Both the position numbers and the translations under genes were made by a program. Under the pieces are notes generated by a model, which was not told the origin of the DNA, did no database searches, and worked only from the letters and a program-made list of their open reading frames with translations. Of a DNA stretch of 64,000 bases, positions 31,202 through 40,070 are shown in pieces. The stretch is from positions 1 to 64,000 of the forward strand of contig JALHIN010000011.1 in NCBI GenBank assembly GCA_022839995.1, in the 5' to 3' direction. Origin of the DNA: 79-D21 sp022839995. Its GTDB lineage: Bacteria > Synergistota > Synergistia > Synergistales > 79-D21. Positions within the stretch are counted from its first letter, which is position 1; every line of letters begins with the position of its first letter.

Positions 31202-32074
31202 ATGAAGCTCATTCATGACAGGAAATTCGAATTTATGGCTTTCCGGAAGGTTGCGATGGGGATCAGCCTTTTCCTGGTTGCCGCAAGCCTTTTCCTGATC
31301 CTTTTCCGCGGGCTCAACCTCGGGATCGACTATACGGGTGGAACCCTACTGCAGGTGGAGTTTCCGGCAGCCGTTTCCGTTGGGCAGGTTCGGGAAGCCC
31401 TGGGCACGGTCGGACAGGAACAGGCCGTTATCCAGTCCTACAGCGACCGAGGCATGATCATTCGCCTCAAGGCGGGTGAAGAGACCGTCGGGCAGAAGGC
31501 GCGGGAGGTTCTTCGGGAGAAGTTTGGGGAGATCCAGGTGCTCCGGCTCGAAAAAGTGGGGCCTGTCGTCGGCAGGGAACTGACCAGGGGGGCCCTGATC
31601 GCCCTTTGTCTCGCCCTCCTGGGCATCCTGATTTACGTCAGCGTCCGGTTCCAGTTCCGCTTCGCGGCGGTGAGCGTCGTTGCCCTTGCGCACGACGCGA
31701 TCATCGTGACCGGGGCATTTGCCCTGACCGGCCGAGAAATCTCGCTGACTTACATCGCGGCGATCCTTACCGTCGTCGGATATTCGATCAACGACACCAT
31801 CGTGGTTCTTGACCGCGTCCGTGAAAACTGGGGGAAGCTGCGTCAACTCGGAATCGAGAGGCTGCTGGATGATTCCGTGAACCAGACACTGTCCCGAACG
31901 ATCAATACCTCTTTGACAACCCTGCTTCCGGTGATCGCGCTCTTCCTTTTCGGTGGGCCCGTCATCGCAGACTTTTCCTTTGCACTGCTGGTGGGGCTCA
32001 TTGTCGGAACCTATAGTTCGATCTTCGTCGCCGGTGCCCTCCTCTGCGAATGGTTCCAGCGCTCTCCCCGGTAG
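31202..32074 (+). CDS. secF: Protein translocase subunit SecF
   Basis: The 290-residue partner of SecD has six membrane helices, the LNLGIDYTGGTLLQVEF motif after helix 1, the late SVRFQFRFAAVSVVALAHD segment and YSINDTIVVLDRVREN, which forms part of the ion path. GGGAGG precedes the ATG. A strong hairpin terminator ends the secD-secF unit. Confidence 0.97.
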   Translation: MKLIHDRKFEFMAFRKVAMGISLFLVAASLFLILFRGLNLGIDYTGGTLLQVEFPAAVSVGQVREALGTVGQEQAVIQSYSDRGMIIRLKAGEETVGQKAREVLREKFGEIQVLRLEKVGPVVGRELTRGALIALCLALLGILIYVSVRFQFRFAAVSVVALAHDAIIVTGAFALTGREISLTYIAAILTVVGYSINDTIVVLDRVRENWGKLRQLGIERLLDDSVNQTLSRTINTSLTTLLPVIALFLFGGPVIADFSFALLVGLIVGTYSSIFVAGALLCEWFQRSPR

Positions 32075-32097
32075 AACCGGTCGGGTTTGCCCTGAAT

Positions 32098-32131
32098 GGG
32101 GGACGGCGCTGAAACGCCGTCCCCCTTGTTT
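32098..32131 (+). terminator. Terminator after secF
   Basis: GGGGGACGGCG (32098-32108) pairs perfectly with CGCCGTCCCCC (32115-32125) around CTGAAA, followed by TTGTTTT. This closes the yajC-secDF block. Confidence 0.88.
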
Positions 32132-32143
32132 TAAGGCGAGGTT

Positions 32144-32149
32144 TATAAT
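32144..32149 (+). promoter_or_regulatory. -10 element upstream of the phasin-like gene
   Basis: A perfect TATAAT lies 30 nt before the ATG at 32179 and just after the secF terminator. No -35 is seen at the right distance, so an activator or an unusual promoter is possible. Confidence 0.4.
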
Positions 32150-32178
32150 GGAGGCGGGAACGGAAGGGGGGAAGACGG

Positions 32179-32490
32179 ATGGAAACGGTCCTTCAGCTTC
32201 TCATGGAGGGAATCGGAACCGGGGCTGCCGCGCTGGCGATCATGAAAGACAACATGTCCTCCCTGGTTCAGAAGGGGATCCTAAGCCAGGCGGACCTGGA
32301 CGGACTCCTCCAGGATGTCGAGCGATCCCTTGAAGCAAGGCGGAAAACGCTGATCGAAGGTTTCCAGAAGGAACTCCAGCGTTTGCTCGCGCACTTGCCG
32401 CTTGCGACGAAGGAAGACCAACTGGCCTTAGAGTTGCGGCTCCGTAGCCTGGAAGAAAGGATCGAAAGACTCGAAGCGAAGGGAGCGTGA
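32179..32490 (+). CDS. Phasin-like helical protein (polyhydroxyalkanoate granule/regulator-like)
   Basis: The 103-residue product has a short hydrophobic N-terminus (VLQLLMEGIGTGAAALAIM) followed by amphipathic and coiled-coil helices (FQKELQRLLAHL, LRSLEERIERLEAKGA). This resembles small phasin-like proteins annotated as polyhydroxyalkanoate synthesis regulators, but no PHA gene is nearby and the match is one of general character. The ribosome binding site AAGGGGGGAAG is good. The stop overlaps the GTG of the radical SAM gene. Confidence 0.6.
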   Translation: METVLQLLMEGIGTGAAALAIMKDNMSSLVQKGILSQADLDGLLQDVERSLEARRKTLIEGFQKELQRLLAHLPLATKEDQLALELRLRSLEERIERLEAKGA

Positions 32491-33974
32491 CCGTGGTGAG
32501 GCAATCCATTTTCGAGTTGGCCAGGGGGGCTGTTTCCGCGAAACTGCTGGATCGCCTGATTCAGGCAATCGAGGATGGAAAGGAAAAGGACCTTGCCGCC
32601 CTTTTCAGGATCATTGCTGCTCTTGCGCCGTCGAAATACCATAGGACGGGGTTTGAAAAGCTGGCTTTTATGGTGGAAAACGATCACCCGTTCGTTGGGG
32701 TTTTCAAACGGACCTTCAGGGAGCTCCACCCGAATGTGAGGAAAAAGTTTATCGCGAATTTCCTGGTCAATTTCGTCGTCCTCGGAAGAGGGATCCGCGA
32801 TCGGGAAGAAAAGTCACGTGGTTTCCACATTCCCAACTTCATGGTCATCAGCCCCACGGTGCGTTGCAACCTCCATTGCAAGGGGTGCTACGCTTCAGAA
32901 TACAGGGGAGGCGAGGAACTCTCGTTCGAAGAGCTGGATCGGATCCTGACGGAAGCCAAACAGCTCGGCATGTACTTCTTCACCTTTTCCGGCGGAGAAT
33001 GTTTCCTCAGGAAAGACCTCCTCGATTTATGGGAAAAGCACGGAAACTGCTTTTTCCAGGTTTATACGAACGGCACCCTTCTGGATGAACCGATGGTCGA
33101 AAAGCTGGTTCGCCTGGGCAACGTCGCTCCCATGGTTTCGATCGAGGGAAGCCCTCGAAGCACCGACGATCGGCGTGGACCGGGGATGTTCGACCGGATC
33201 ATGGAAACCTATGCCAGGCTGAACAAAGCCGGAGTCCTTTTCGGCTTCAGCGCGACCTGTACGCGGGAGAACGCGGAGGAGCTTGCATCAGACTCTTTCA
33301 TCGACAGCATGATTTCTGCCGGGTGCCTTGCGGGCTGGTTTTTCCAGTATATCCCGACCGGCCTGAGCCCCGATACGGCCCTGATGGCAACACCGGAACA
33401 AAGGGCACTTCTGCACGAGAAGGTCGAGCAGTGGAGACAGGAGAAGCCGATCTTCATGGGGGATTTCTGGAACGATGGCCCCTATGTCGACGGATGCATG
33501 GCGGGAGGGGAACGCTACCTTCACATCACCGCGAGCGGAGATGTGGAACCCTGCGTGTTCGTTCACTTTGCAGTTGACAACATTCATGGGAAAAAGCTTA
33601 CGGATGTTTTTCAAAGCTCCTTTTTCCGGGCGATCCGAGAAGCGCAGCCCTACGATGACGATAACCTCCTTCGTCCCTGTATGATCATCGACCATCCCCA
33701 TGTGCTTCGGGAAATCGTCGCCCGAACCGGCGCACATCCCACCCACCCCGGGGCCGAGTCCATCCTGAAGGAGATGGCCGCGGACCTCGATCGCTATGCG
33801 GAAAGAATGAAGGCCATTTATGACCCGATCTGGGAGAGCTACGGCAGGGATCGGTACCTCCAAAGCCTGCAGAATGAGGAAAAACCCGAGGTCCACGCCC
33901 GAATCGGGCGAAGAGCCTCCCGGCGGACAAACCTATGCGGTTCTGGAGCCGCAACGAAGGAGGGAACAATGTGA
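32487..33974 (+). CDS. Radical SAM protein with SPASM-like C-terminal cysteines
   Basis: The 495-residue protein has an unassigned helical N-terminal part (about 1-115), then a radical SAM core with C127, C131 and C134 (CNLHCKGC) binding the catalytic [4Fe-4S] cluster, followed by FSGGECF and VYTNGTLLDEP. A later region has cysteines arranged like a SPASM/auxiliary cluster (DGCMAGGERYL, GDVEPCVF, LLRPCMII). Such enzymes modify peptides, proteins or cofactors; no precursor peptide is visible nearby, so the substrate is unknown. GTG 32487 overlaps the upstream stop; GTG 32493 is better spaced from GAAGGGA and is an alternative. Overlaps the lapA-like gene by 4 nt. Confidence 0.85.
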   Translation: MTVVRQSIFELARGAVSAKLLDRLIQAIEDGKEKDLAALFRIIAALAPSKYHRTGFEKLAFMVENDHPFVGVFKRTFRELHPNVRKKFIANFLVNFVVLGRGIRDREEKSRGFHIPNFMVISPTVRCNLHCKGCYASEYRGGEELSFEELDRILTEAKQLGMYFFTFSGGECFLRKDLLDLWEKHGNCFFQVYTNGTLLDEPMVEKLVRLGNVAPMVSIEGSPRSTDDRRGPGMFDRIMETYARLNKAGVLFGFSATCTRENAEELASDSFIDSMISAGCLAGWFFQYIPTGLSPDTALMATPEQRALLHEKVEQWRQEKPIFMGDFWNDGPYVDGCMAGGERYLHITASGDVEPCVFVHFAVDNIHGKKLTDVFQSSFFRAIREAQPYDDDNLLRPCMIIDHPHVLREIVARTGAHPTHPGAESILKEMAADLDRYAERMKAIYDPIWESYGRDRYLQSLQNEEKPEVHARIGRRASRRTNLCGSGAATKEGTM

Positions 33975-34333
33975 AGAGTTATGCCCTCGCGATCCTGCTG
34001 GCCATGCTGGTGGCGGCAGGCTATGCTTTTCAGAACACGGGAGACGTCGTGGTTCGGTTCCTCTTCTGGGAAAAAAACCTGCCTCAGGGATTATGGGACA
34101 TTTTGCTCTTTGCCGCCGGGGGCCTTCTCATGTGGATCGTTTCCCTGGCCTCTCTCATTGAAGTCCGCAGCGCGCTCAGACGGAAAATGAAGGAACAGGA
34201 GGAGCGAATCCGGGTACTTGAACAGGAAAAACAGCAATTGCTTGAAGCCATCAAGGGTTCTCCTGCCGAGCCTCCACAGGAGCAGGAAGATGCCCCGGCT
34301 CCCGAATCCCCGACAATCAGAGGCCAGCAGTGA
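33971..34333 (+). CDS. LapA family (DUF1049) membrane protein
   Basis: The 120-residue protein has two membrane segments (about 4-14 and 37-58) with the LapA pattern AFQNTGDVVVRFLFWE between them, and a charged coiled-coil tail ending in a Pro/Glu-rich stretch. LapA-family proteins take part in LPS assembly control in proteobacteria; elsewhere their role is unclear. GTG 33971 overlaps the previous stop, and its own stop overlaps the recJ start, both by 4 nt. Confidence 0.75.
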   Translation: MKSYALAILLAMLVAAGYAFQNTGDVVVRFLFWEKNLPQGLWDILLFAAGGLLMWIVSLASLIEVRSALRRKMKEQEERIRVLEQEKQQLLEAIKGSPAEPPQEQEDAPAPESPTIRGQQ

Positions 34334-36003
34334 TTTCAGGGATAGAACCCGGCACTCTCAGGCATTGGCAGATCGATCGGAGGACAGCCGATCTCTCGCG
34401 GGAGATCGGCTGCTCTCCATTGGTTGGTGCGGTCCTGCGGATGCGGGGATTCCAGCTTGAAGGCGATGTCGAAAGGCTATTCCATCCCGATTTGAGTGCC
34501 CTGATGGAGAGCTTGGATCTCGGTTCGGGAGTCGATTCCGCGAAGGCCGTTTTCGATCGGGTGGCGACAGGAACCCGCCTTGTCGTCTACGGGGATTACG
34601 ATGTTGATGGGGTTTCGGCAACCACCCTTGCAGCGCGGCTTTTTTCAATTCGAAACGCAGACGTTCGCTATTTCATCCCCCATCGTCACCAGGAAGGCTA
34701 CGGCCTGCATGAACGCATCGTGCGAAAAATCGCCGAGTGGGGATGTGATGTCCTGGTTGCGGTGGATTGCGGGACTTCAAGCGAAAGTTCCCTCAGTGCT
34801 GCAAGGGAACTGGGCATGGATGTCGTGGTTTTTGACCATCACGTTCCGCGGGAACAAGGAGTCGCGCCGAGGGCGGGGGCGGTTTTGGTGAATCCCCAGA
34901 TCGCCGGGAGCCAGGAGGCAAAATCTCTCTGCGGCACCGCCGTTCTTTGGGCATGGGCATGGAAGAGCGGGTTGTTTGAGAAGGAGTGGCTTCAGGAAAA
35001 CCTGGGCCTGGTCGCACTGGCAACGGTGGCGGATTGCGTCCCACTGGGGCCGCTGAACAGGGCTCTAGTCAGGGAAGGGCTAAAAAGGATCCGGGAGGGC
35101 AGTGAACCGGGACTAACCGCACTTTCAAACCAGCTCGGTCTTGACCTGGGGACGCTGGACAGCGAATCCCTGGCCATGAAAGTCATTCCGTGCCTCAATG
35201 CCCCTGGGCGCCTGGATACTGCCGACCTGGCCGTTCAGGTCCTCTCGGGGGAACCCCCTTTGGCCAAAACGGTCGCCGAGCTTGTGGTGCTCAATCGGAA
35301 AAGACAGGGATTGACCGCCAAAATCACGGAAGAAGCGCGATCCCTCATCGGCGGGAAAGGCGGTTTGGTTGCGGGAAAAGAAGACTGGCCGGTCGGGGTT
35401 CTGAGCGGTGTAGCGAGCCGGATCTGCAGCGAAACGGGATGTCCCGTCGTTCTCGCTGCACCTGTGAATTCAAGCCTGGTACGCGGGACCCTGCGGGTCC
35501 CGAAAGGGGCGGATGCCGTTTCCCTGTTGGAAAGGTTGGCTCCTTTCCTTAGGGAGTGGGGAGGACACAGGCAGGCGGCGGGATTTAGTCTGAACAGGCA
35601 GGATTGGCCTTCCGTCAGGGATTCCCTGGAAGCCCTCCTTGCCGGGCTGGAAACGCCTGAGCTCGACAGGATCGATGTGCTGGACCTCCACCCCGATGAA
35701 CTCTCCCTTGAGGGGTTAGAGGAGCTCGACCGGCTAGGACCGTTCGGTTTCGGGAACCCTGGGCCGCTGTTTTATGTCCGGCGGGGTGCCGAAAGCAGAA
35801 TCGTTTCCCATGGAAAGGACGGGCAACATGCCCGAATCGAATTTCAAAACACCTCGATCGTCGCTTTCCGGTCCCCGGAACTGCTAAGAGACCCAGTCTC
35901 GGTGGAGGGATGGGTTTACCGGGCCCGAAAGGGATCCTGGAGAGGGCGTGCCCGCGTGGAGCTCCTCCTTGAAAAGCCGGTTGTCCGCAGGGAGAACGGG
36001 TAG
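34330..36003 (+). CDS. recJ: Single-stranded-DNA-specific exonuclease RecJ
   Basis: RecJ degrades single-stranded DNA 5' to 3' in recombination and repair. The 557-residue protein carries the DHH phosphoesterase motifs VVYGDYDVDGVSATTLAAR, VAVDCGTSS and VVFDHHVPRE, then the DHHA1 part with LAAPVNSSLVRGTLRVP and GGHRQAAGFSL, and a C-terminal OB fold (about 455-557). The GTG start overlaps the previous stop (GTGA). It is followed closely by rel; the apt gene found between recJ and rel in many Firmicutes is absent. Confidence 0.95.
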   Translation: MISGIEPGTLRHWQIDRRTADLSREIGCSPLVGAVLRMRGFQLEGDVERLFHPDLSALMESLDLGSGVDSAKAVFDRVATGTRLVVYGDYDVDGVSATTLAARLFSIRNADVRYFIPHRHQEGYGLHERIVRKIAEWGCDVLVAVDCGTSSESSLSAARELGMDVVVFDHHVPREQGVAPRAGAVLVNPQIAGSQEAKSLCGTAVLWAWAWKSGLFEKEWLQENLGLVALATVADCVPLGPLNRALVREGLKRIREGSEPGLTALSNQLGLDLGTLDSESLAMKVIPCLNAPGRLDTADLAVQVLSGEPPLAKTVAELVVLNRKRQGLTAKITEEARSLIGGKGGLVAGKEDWPVGVLSGVASRICSETGCPVVLAAPVNSSLVRGTLRVPKGADAVSLLERLAPFLREWGGHRQAAGFSLNRQDWPSVRDSLEALLAGLETPELDRIDVLDLHPDELSLEGLEELDRLGPFGFGNPGPLFYVRRGAESRIVSHGKDGQHARIEFQNTSIVAFRSPELLRDPVSVEGWVYRARKGSWRGRARVELLLEKPVVRRENG

Positions 36004-36015
36004 GAGGTGCCTTTC

Positions 36016-38304
36016 TTGAAGGGATTGGAGAGAGGACCCGCAGGAAATCCCGAAGAAACCGCCCCGCAGGAGGGGAGCAAGGCCTTGCGCCTATTGAGGG
36101 ATAGCTTCCTCGGCCGGATCGGGGAGTCCCAACGGGTCGCCCCGGTTAAGCTCGCATGGCAGGAGCTTTGGGGAAAGGTTTCAAGGTACCTTTCCAAGGA
36201 AGAGTTGACTCGGCTCGGAGAGGCCATGGTGCTGGCTTCAAAGGCTCATGAACAGCAGAAACGGTCTTCCGGGGAGCCCTACATCGTCCACACAATCTCG
36301 GTGGCCTCGATCCTGGCAGACATGGAGCTGGATGTGGACACCCTCGTCGCGGCCCTCCTGCACGATGTTCTGGAAGACACCGACCTGGGCGGGGAAATGA
36401 TCCGGAACGCCTTCGGTGAAAACGTCCTCCTCATGGTGGACGGAGTGACGAAACTCGGGAAGCTTCCCTTCAATTCCTTCGAGGATTACCAGGCTCAGAA
36501 TTTGAGGAAGATGTTCCTCGTCATGGCCAAGGATATCCGGGTGGTCCTCATCAAGCTCGCAGACCGCCTGCACAACATGAGGACCATCCAGACCCTTCGT
36601 CGGGACAAACAGGTCCGAATTGCCAAGGAAACGGTCGAAATCTATGCCCCGCTGGCGCACCGGCTCGGGATCTATCAGATCAAGCGGGACCTCGAGGACC
36701 TTTCCTTCAAGGTCCTCGATCCGGAGATGTTTTACGAGATCCGGCGGAGGGTCAGAAAAAAACTCCCCGAAAGGGAACAGATCATCAAGCAGGCCATCGA
36801 TGTCCTCAGCCAGAAGATGAAGGAAATCGGGATCGAGGTTTCCATAACCGGACGTGCAAAGCATTTTTTCAGTATCTATGAAAAGATGCAGAGGAAGAAC
36901 CTTTCCCTTGAACAGCTTTACGATCTCCTTGCCTTGAGGGTGATCGTCGGGACGGTTGCAGAATGCTATTCCGTTCTAGGAATCGTCCACACGATCTGGA
37001 AACCGATCCCCGGCCAGTTTGACGACTACATCGCAAATCCGAAGAGCAATATGTACCAATCCCTTCATACGACTGTCATCGGACCGAGTGGAGAGCCGCT
37101 GGAAATTCAAATCCGAACGAGAGAGATGCACTGGCTTGCGGAATACGGCATCGCGGCTCACTGGCACTACAAGGAACCGGAGACCCGCCTGAACGAGATG
37201 GACAAGCGCCTCGCTTGGGTCCGGCAGGTTTTGGAGGGACAGGGGGAAACTCCGACGGAGTTCATGGAGAACCTGAAGGGGGACGTGCTGACCTCGGAGG
37301 TTTTTGCATTTACCCCGAACGGTGACGTCGTCTCGCTGCCGGCAGGATCGACACCACTCGACTTCGCTTACATGATTCATACCGAAGTGGGCAACAAATA
37401 TGTCGGTGCGATGGTGAACGGAAAGATCGTGCCGATCGACTACGAAATCCAGAATGGGGAGATCGTCCGGATCTTGACCTCCCCGCAGGGGAAACCGTCG
37501 CGGGATTGGCTCAAGATTGCGCGGAGCAGCAAGGCGCGGTCCAAGATCCGCGGGTATTTCAGGCAGGTCGAGAGGACCGAGAGAGAAGAGAGGGTCCTTA
37601 AGGGCCGTGAGCTATTGGAGAGGGAACTGCGGCGGAGGGAAGCGGGCTTCGAGTGGAATGTGCAAACGATGGCCGGTGCCTTGAACCGTGTTGCGCACGA
37701 GCTGGGCTATTCCAGCGGGGAAGATCTGGTCGCAGCGGTCGGAGGCAATAGCCAGAGCGCCTCAACCGTGGCGATGAAGCTTCTCGAGACCCGGACGGTT
37801 CCTGCTCCCGAACCCCATCTTGAACCCACGCCGCCCGCCGCGACTCCGGCCATGGCAAGAAAGGAATTCGATACCGAAATCGTGGTGGAAGGAGCAGGAG
37901 GTGTTCTCGTTTCCCTGGCAAACTGCTGCTGCCCGGTTCCGGGAGACGCGATCGTTGGTTATGTGACCAAAACCCGTGGGATCACCATTCACCGCTCGGA
38001 TTGCCGCAATATCGAGGAGGCCAAATCGGAAAGGGCTGTCAGGGTTGAATGGGGAAGGCTCATCTCGGAACGTTACACCGCCCGGTTGAAGCTCGAGGGG
38101 ATGGATCGTTCCGGCCTTTTCGCGGACGTTTCACAGGCGATTGCTTCGATGGACGGGAACATCATCGGGGTGAAAGCCAGCGTTATCGCCGCGAACCGGG
38201 CGAGGATGACGATTGAAATCCGGGTACGGGACTTGGAACACCTTTACCGGATTATGGCAAAGCTTAATACAGTGAATGGTATCATCGGAGTGTTTCGGGG
38301 GTGA
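36016..38304 (+). CDS. rel: (p)ppGpp synthetase/hydrolase (Rel family)
   Basis: This 762-residue long RSH enzyme makes and probably breaks down (p)ppGpp. The HD hydrolase domain is intact (YIVHTISVA, H116-D117 in HDVLEDT, DRLHNMRT). The synthetase domain follows (SIYEKMQRKN, YDLLALRVIV), then TGS (VFAFTPNGDVVSLP, TPLDFAYMIHTEVG), a zinc-finger/CC region (SLANCCCPVPGD, HRSDCRN) and a C-terminal ACT domain. Residues 334-337 read QFDD, closer to the EXDD of synthetase-only RelA than to the RXKD of bifunctional enzymes. TTG 36016 is chosen because AGGAGGT ends 7 nt upstream; GTG 36007 lies inside that site. Confidence 0.95.
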   Translation: MKGLERGPAGNPEETAPQEGSKALRLLRDSFLGRIGESQRVAPVKLAWQELWGKVSRYLSKEELTRLGEAMVLASKAHEQQKRSSGEPYIVHTISVASILADMELDVDTLVAALLHDVLEDTDLGGEMIRNAFGENVLLMVDGVTKLGKLPFNSFEDYQAQNLRKMFLVMAKDIRVVLIKLADRLHNMRTIQTLRRDKQVRIAKETVEIYAPLAHRLGIYQIKRDLEDLSFKVLDPEMFYEIRRRVRKKLPEREQIIKQAIDVLSQKMKEIGIEVSITGRAKHFFSIYEKMQRKNLSLEQLYDLLALRVIVGTVAECYSVLGIVHTIWKPIPGQFDDYIANPKSNMYQSLHTTVIGPSGEPLEIQIRTREMHWLAEYGIAAHWHYKEPETRLNEMDKRLAWVRQVLEGQGETPTEFMENLKGDVLTSEVFAFTPNGDVVSLPAGSTPLDFAYMIHTEVGNKYVGAMVNGKIVPIDYEIQNGEIVRILTSPQGKPSRDWLKIARSSKARSKIRGYFRQVERTEREERVLKGRELLERELRRREAGFEWNVQTMAGALNRVAHELGYSSGEDLVAAVGGNSQSASTVAMKLLETRTVPAPEPHLEPTPPAATPAMARKEFDTEIVVEGAGGVLVSLANCCCPVPGDAIVGYVTKTRGITIHRSDCRNIEEAKSERAVRVEWGRLISERYTARLKLEGMDRSGLFADVSQAIASMDGNIIGVKASVIAANRARMTIEIRVRDLEHLYRIMAKLNTVNGIIGVFRG

Positions 38305-38310
38305 ATCGAT

Positions 38311-38760
38311 TTGCGGTCGGTCGTTCAAAGGGTGTCCTGGTCTGAAGTCAAGGTGGATGGCCAGGTGAAGGGGAAGATCGGGGAAGGACTTTGCGTCCTC
38401 CTGGGGGTGACGCACGGGGATAGCGACCGGGACGTCGCCTGGATGGCCGAAAAACTGGTCAACCTGAGAATTTTCGAGGATGATCAAGGGAAGATGAATC
38501 GATCCGTCAAGGACGTGGAGGGAGAAATCCTGCTCGTCTCGCAATTTACGCTTTACGGGGACGCAAGGAAAGGCAGGCGCCCCTCCTTCACATCGGCCGC
38601 CCCGCCGGATCAGGCAGAAAGGCTCTACGAAGCGTTGGGCGACGCATTGAGGGAGCAGGGTGTTCCAGTTGAGACGGGGGTTTTCCAGGCCATGATGCAG
38701 GTTTCACTTTGCAACGAGGGACCCGTTACACTTATCCTCGACAGCAGGGGAGTTTTTTGA
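38311..38760 (+). CDS. dtd: D-aminoacyl-tRNA deacylase
   Basis: DTD removes D-amino acids (and glycine) wrongly attached to tRNA. The 149-residue length is exact. Marks are VVQRVSWSEVKVDGQVKGKIGEGL at the N-terminus in two segments, SQFTLYGDARKGRRPSF, and the active-site NEGPVTLILDS with its GP motif. The TTG start at 38311 lies 6 nt after the rel stop. The usual rel-dtd pairing supports the call. Confidence 0.95.
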   Translation: MRSVVQRVSWSEVKVDGQVKGKIGEGLCVLLGVTHGDSDRDVAWMAEKLVNLRIFEDDQGKMNRSVKDVEGEILLVSQFTLYGDARKGRRPSFTSAAPPDQAERLYEALGDALREQGVPVETGVFQAMMQVSLCNEGPVTLILDSRGVF

Positions 38761-38762
38761 CG

Positions 38763-39392
38763 ATGGAATACAGACGCTTTCCAATGGGAGCTCTTTGGAC
38801 GAACGCGTATCTCCTTTGGGATCAAGAGGGCACGGCGATTCTCGTTGATCCCGGCGGAGATCCCTCGGAGGCGCTCGATTTCGCTGAGAAAAACCGGTTG
38901 CGGATTGAATGGGTGTTTCTGACCCATGGGCACGGAGATCACATCGAAGGCCTGGATCTGGCGAGGAAGATATCCGTCAAGGGAGTTGCCATCCACCGCG
39001 CGGATGCGGCGATGCTGACCACTCCCGAGGAAAACCTTTCCCGCTGGCTTGGCGCCCCGATCCAGTGCTCGGAAGCGGAAAGGGAGCTGGAGGATGGAGA
39101 AACCCTCTCCGTAGGGAAGATGACGATCCGTGTCATCCACACGCCGGGACATACTGCCGGCAGTTCCTGCTTCCTCGTTTCGGAGGGGAAGGATGCAGTT
39201 CTTCTTTCAGGGGATACTCTTTTTGCCCGGAGCGTGGGGCGGACAGACCTCCCGGGCGGCAGCGAAAGGGACCTGAGAACCTCGTTGTTGAAGCTGAACG
39301 ATCTGGAGGACTGTCTTCCCGTGCTTCCCGGGCATGGGCCGGAGACGACCCTGGGGCGGGAAAGGAAGGAAAACCCCTACTGGCCATCATGA
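38763..39392 (+). CDS. Metallo-beta-lactamase fold hydrolase (glyoxalase II-like)
   Basis: The 209-residue protein has all metal ligands of the glyoxalase II-like MBL family: LTHGHGDHIEG (HxHxDH), HTPGHTAGS, LSGDTLF and PGHGPETT. Such enzymes hydrolyse thioesters such as S-lactoylglutathione-type or persulfide substrates; the exact one is unknown. This gene often follows rel-dtd in Firmicutes. GGGAG 8 nt before ATG 38763 sets the start. Confidence 0.9.
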   Translation: MEYRRFPMGALWTNAYLLWDQEGTAILVDPGGDPSEALDFAEKNRLRIEWVFLTHGHGDHIEGLDLARKISVKGVAIHRADAAMLTTPEENLSRWLGAPIQCSEAERELEDGETLSVGKMTIRVIHTPGHTAGSSCFLVSEGKDAVLLSGDTLFARSVGRTDLPGGSERDLRTSLLKLNDLEDCLPVLPGHGPETTLGRERKENPYWPS

Positions 39393-40048
39393 GTCTTTCC
39401 AGTCTGCCCGCGAACGAACGTCCAAGGGAAAGGCTCCTGAAGCTGGGGCCGGAAGCGTTGTCCCTCCAAGAGCTGCTGGCTGTTCTTTTCCGAACCGGGC
39501 AAAAGGGATCCGACGTCATGTCTCTTGCCGCTGAACTCCTCAGGCAATACCCCGACGAACGCGCTCTCGCGAGGGCGACGCCTGCTGAATTGTGTGAATT
39601 TTCCGGGCTGGGTTCGGCGAAGGCGGCCGCACTTCTTGCAGCGGTCGAACTGGGGCGAAGGGTCTGTTGCAGTGGACAGCAAACGGAACGTCCTCTATGG
39701 CGAGAATCCCTTAGAACCCTTGAAAAGGGTATGGCCTTGGAGGAACGGGAGTGGATCGTCGCTCTCTTTACGGACCGGGAGGGGAAGGTGCTGGGATCCG
39801 AAAAGCTTTCCTTCGGAGGGCTCGACGGTGCCTTTCTCGACGCTCCCTATCTCTGCAGGAGAGCGGTTCGGATCGGAGCGGCAGGGCTCGTCCTGGTCCA
39901 TAACCACCCGGACGGGGATCCGAAGCCGAGCGAAGAGGACCGGTCCCTGACGGTTGCGGTTTCAAGGCAGCTCAAGCTGCTGGGAATACAATTGGTGGGC
40001 CATTTTGTCGTCGCGGGGGGAATGTCCCGTCTCGTGACGGTGCACTGA
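39389..40048 (+). CDS. radC: RadC family JAB/JAMM metalloprotein
   Basis: The 219-residue protein has an N-terminal helix-hairpin-helix-type region (LPANERPRERLLKLGPEALS, ELCEFSGLGSAKA) and a JAMM metal site with H171, H173 and D184 (HNHPDGDPKPSEED). It was once linked to DNA repair; its true role is unknown, though it is typically found next to mreB. ATG 39389 overlaps the MBL gene stop (ATGA); the frame is open much further upstream but is a shadow. Confidence 0.93.
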   Translation: MSLSSLPANERPRERLLKLGPEALSLQELLAVLFRTGQKGSDVMSLAAELLRQYPDERALARATPAELCEFSGLGSAKAAALLAAVELGRRVCCSGQQTERPLWRESLRTLEKGMALEEREWIVALFTDREGKVLGSEKLSFGGLDGAFLDAPYLCRRAVRIGAAGLVLVHNHPDGDPKPSEEDRSLTVAVSRQLKLLGIQLVGHFVVAGGMSRLVTVH

Positions 40049-40070
40049 ACCATGAAAGCGGGGGGAAGCC

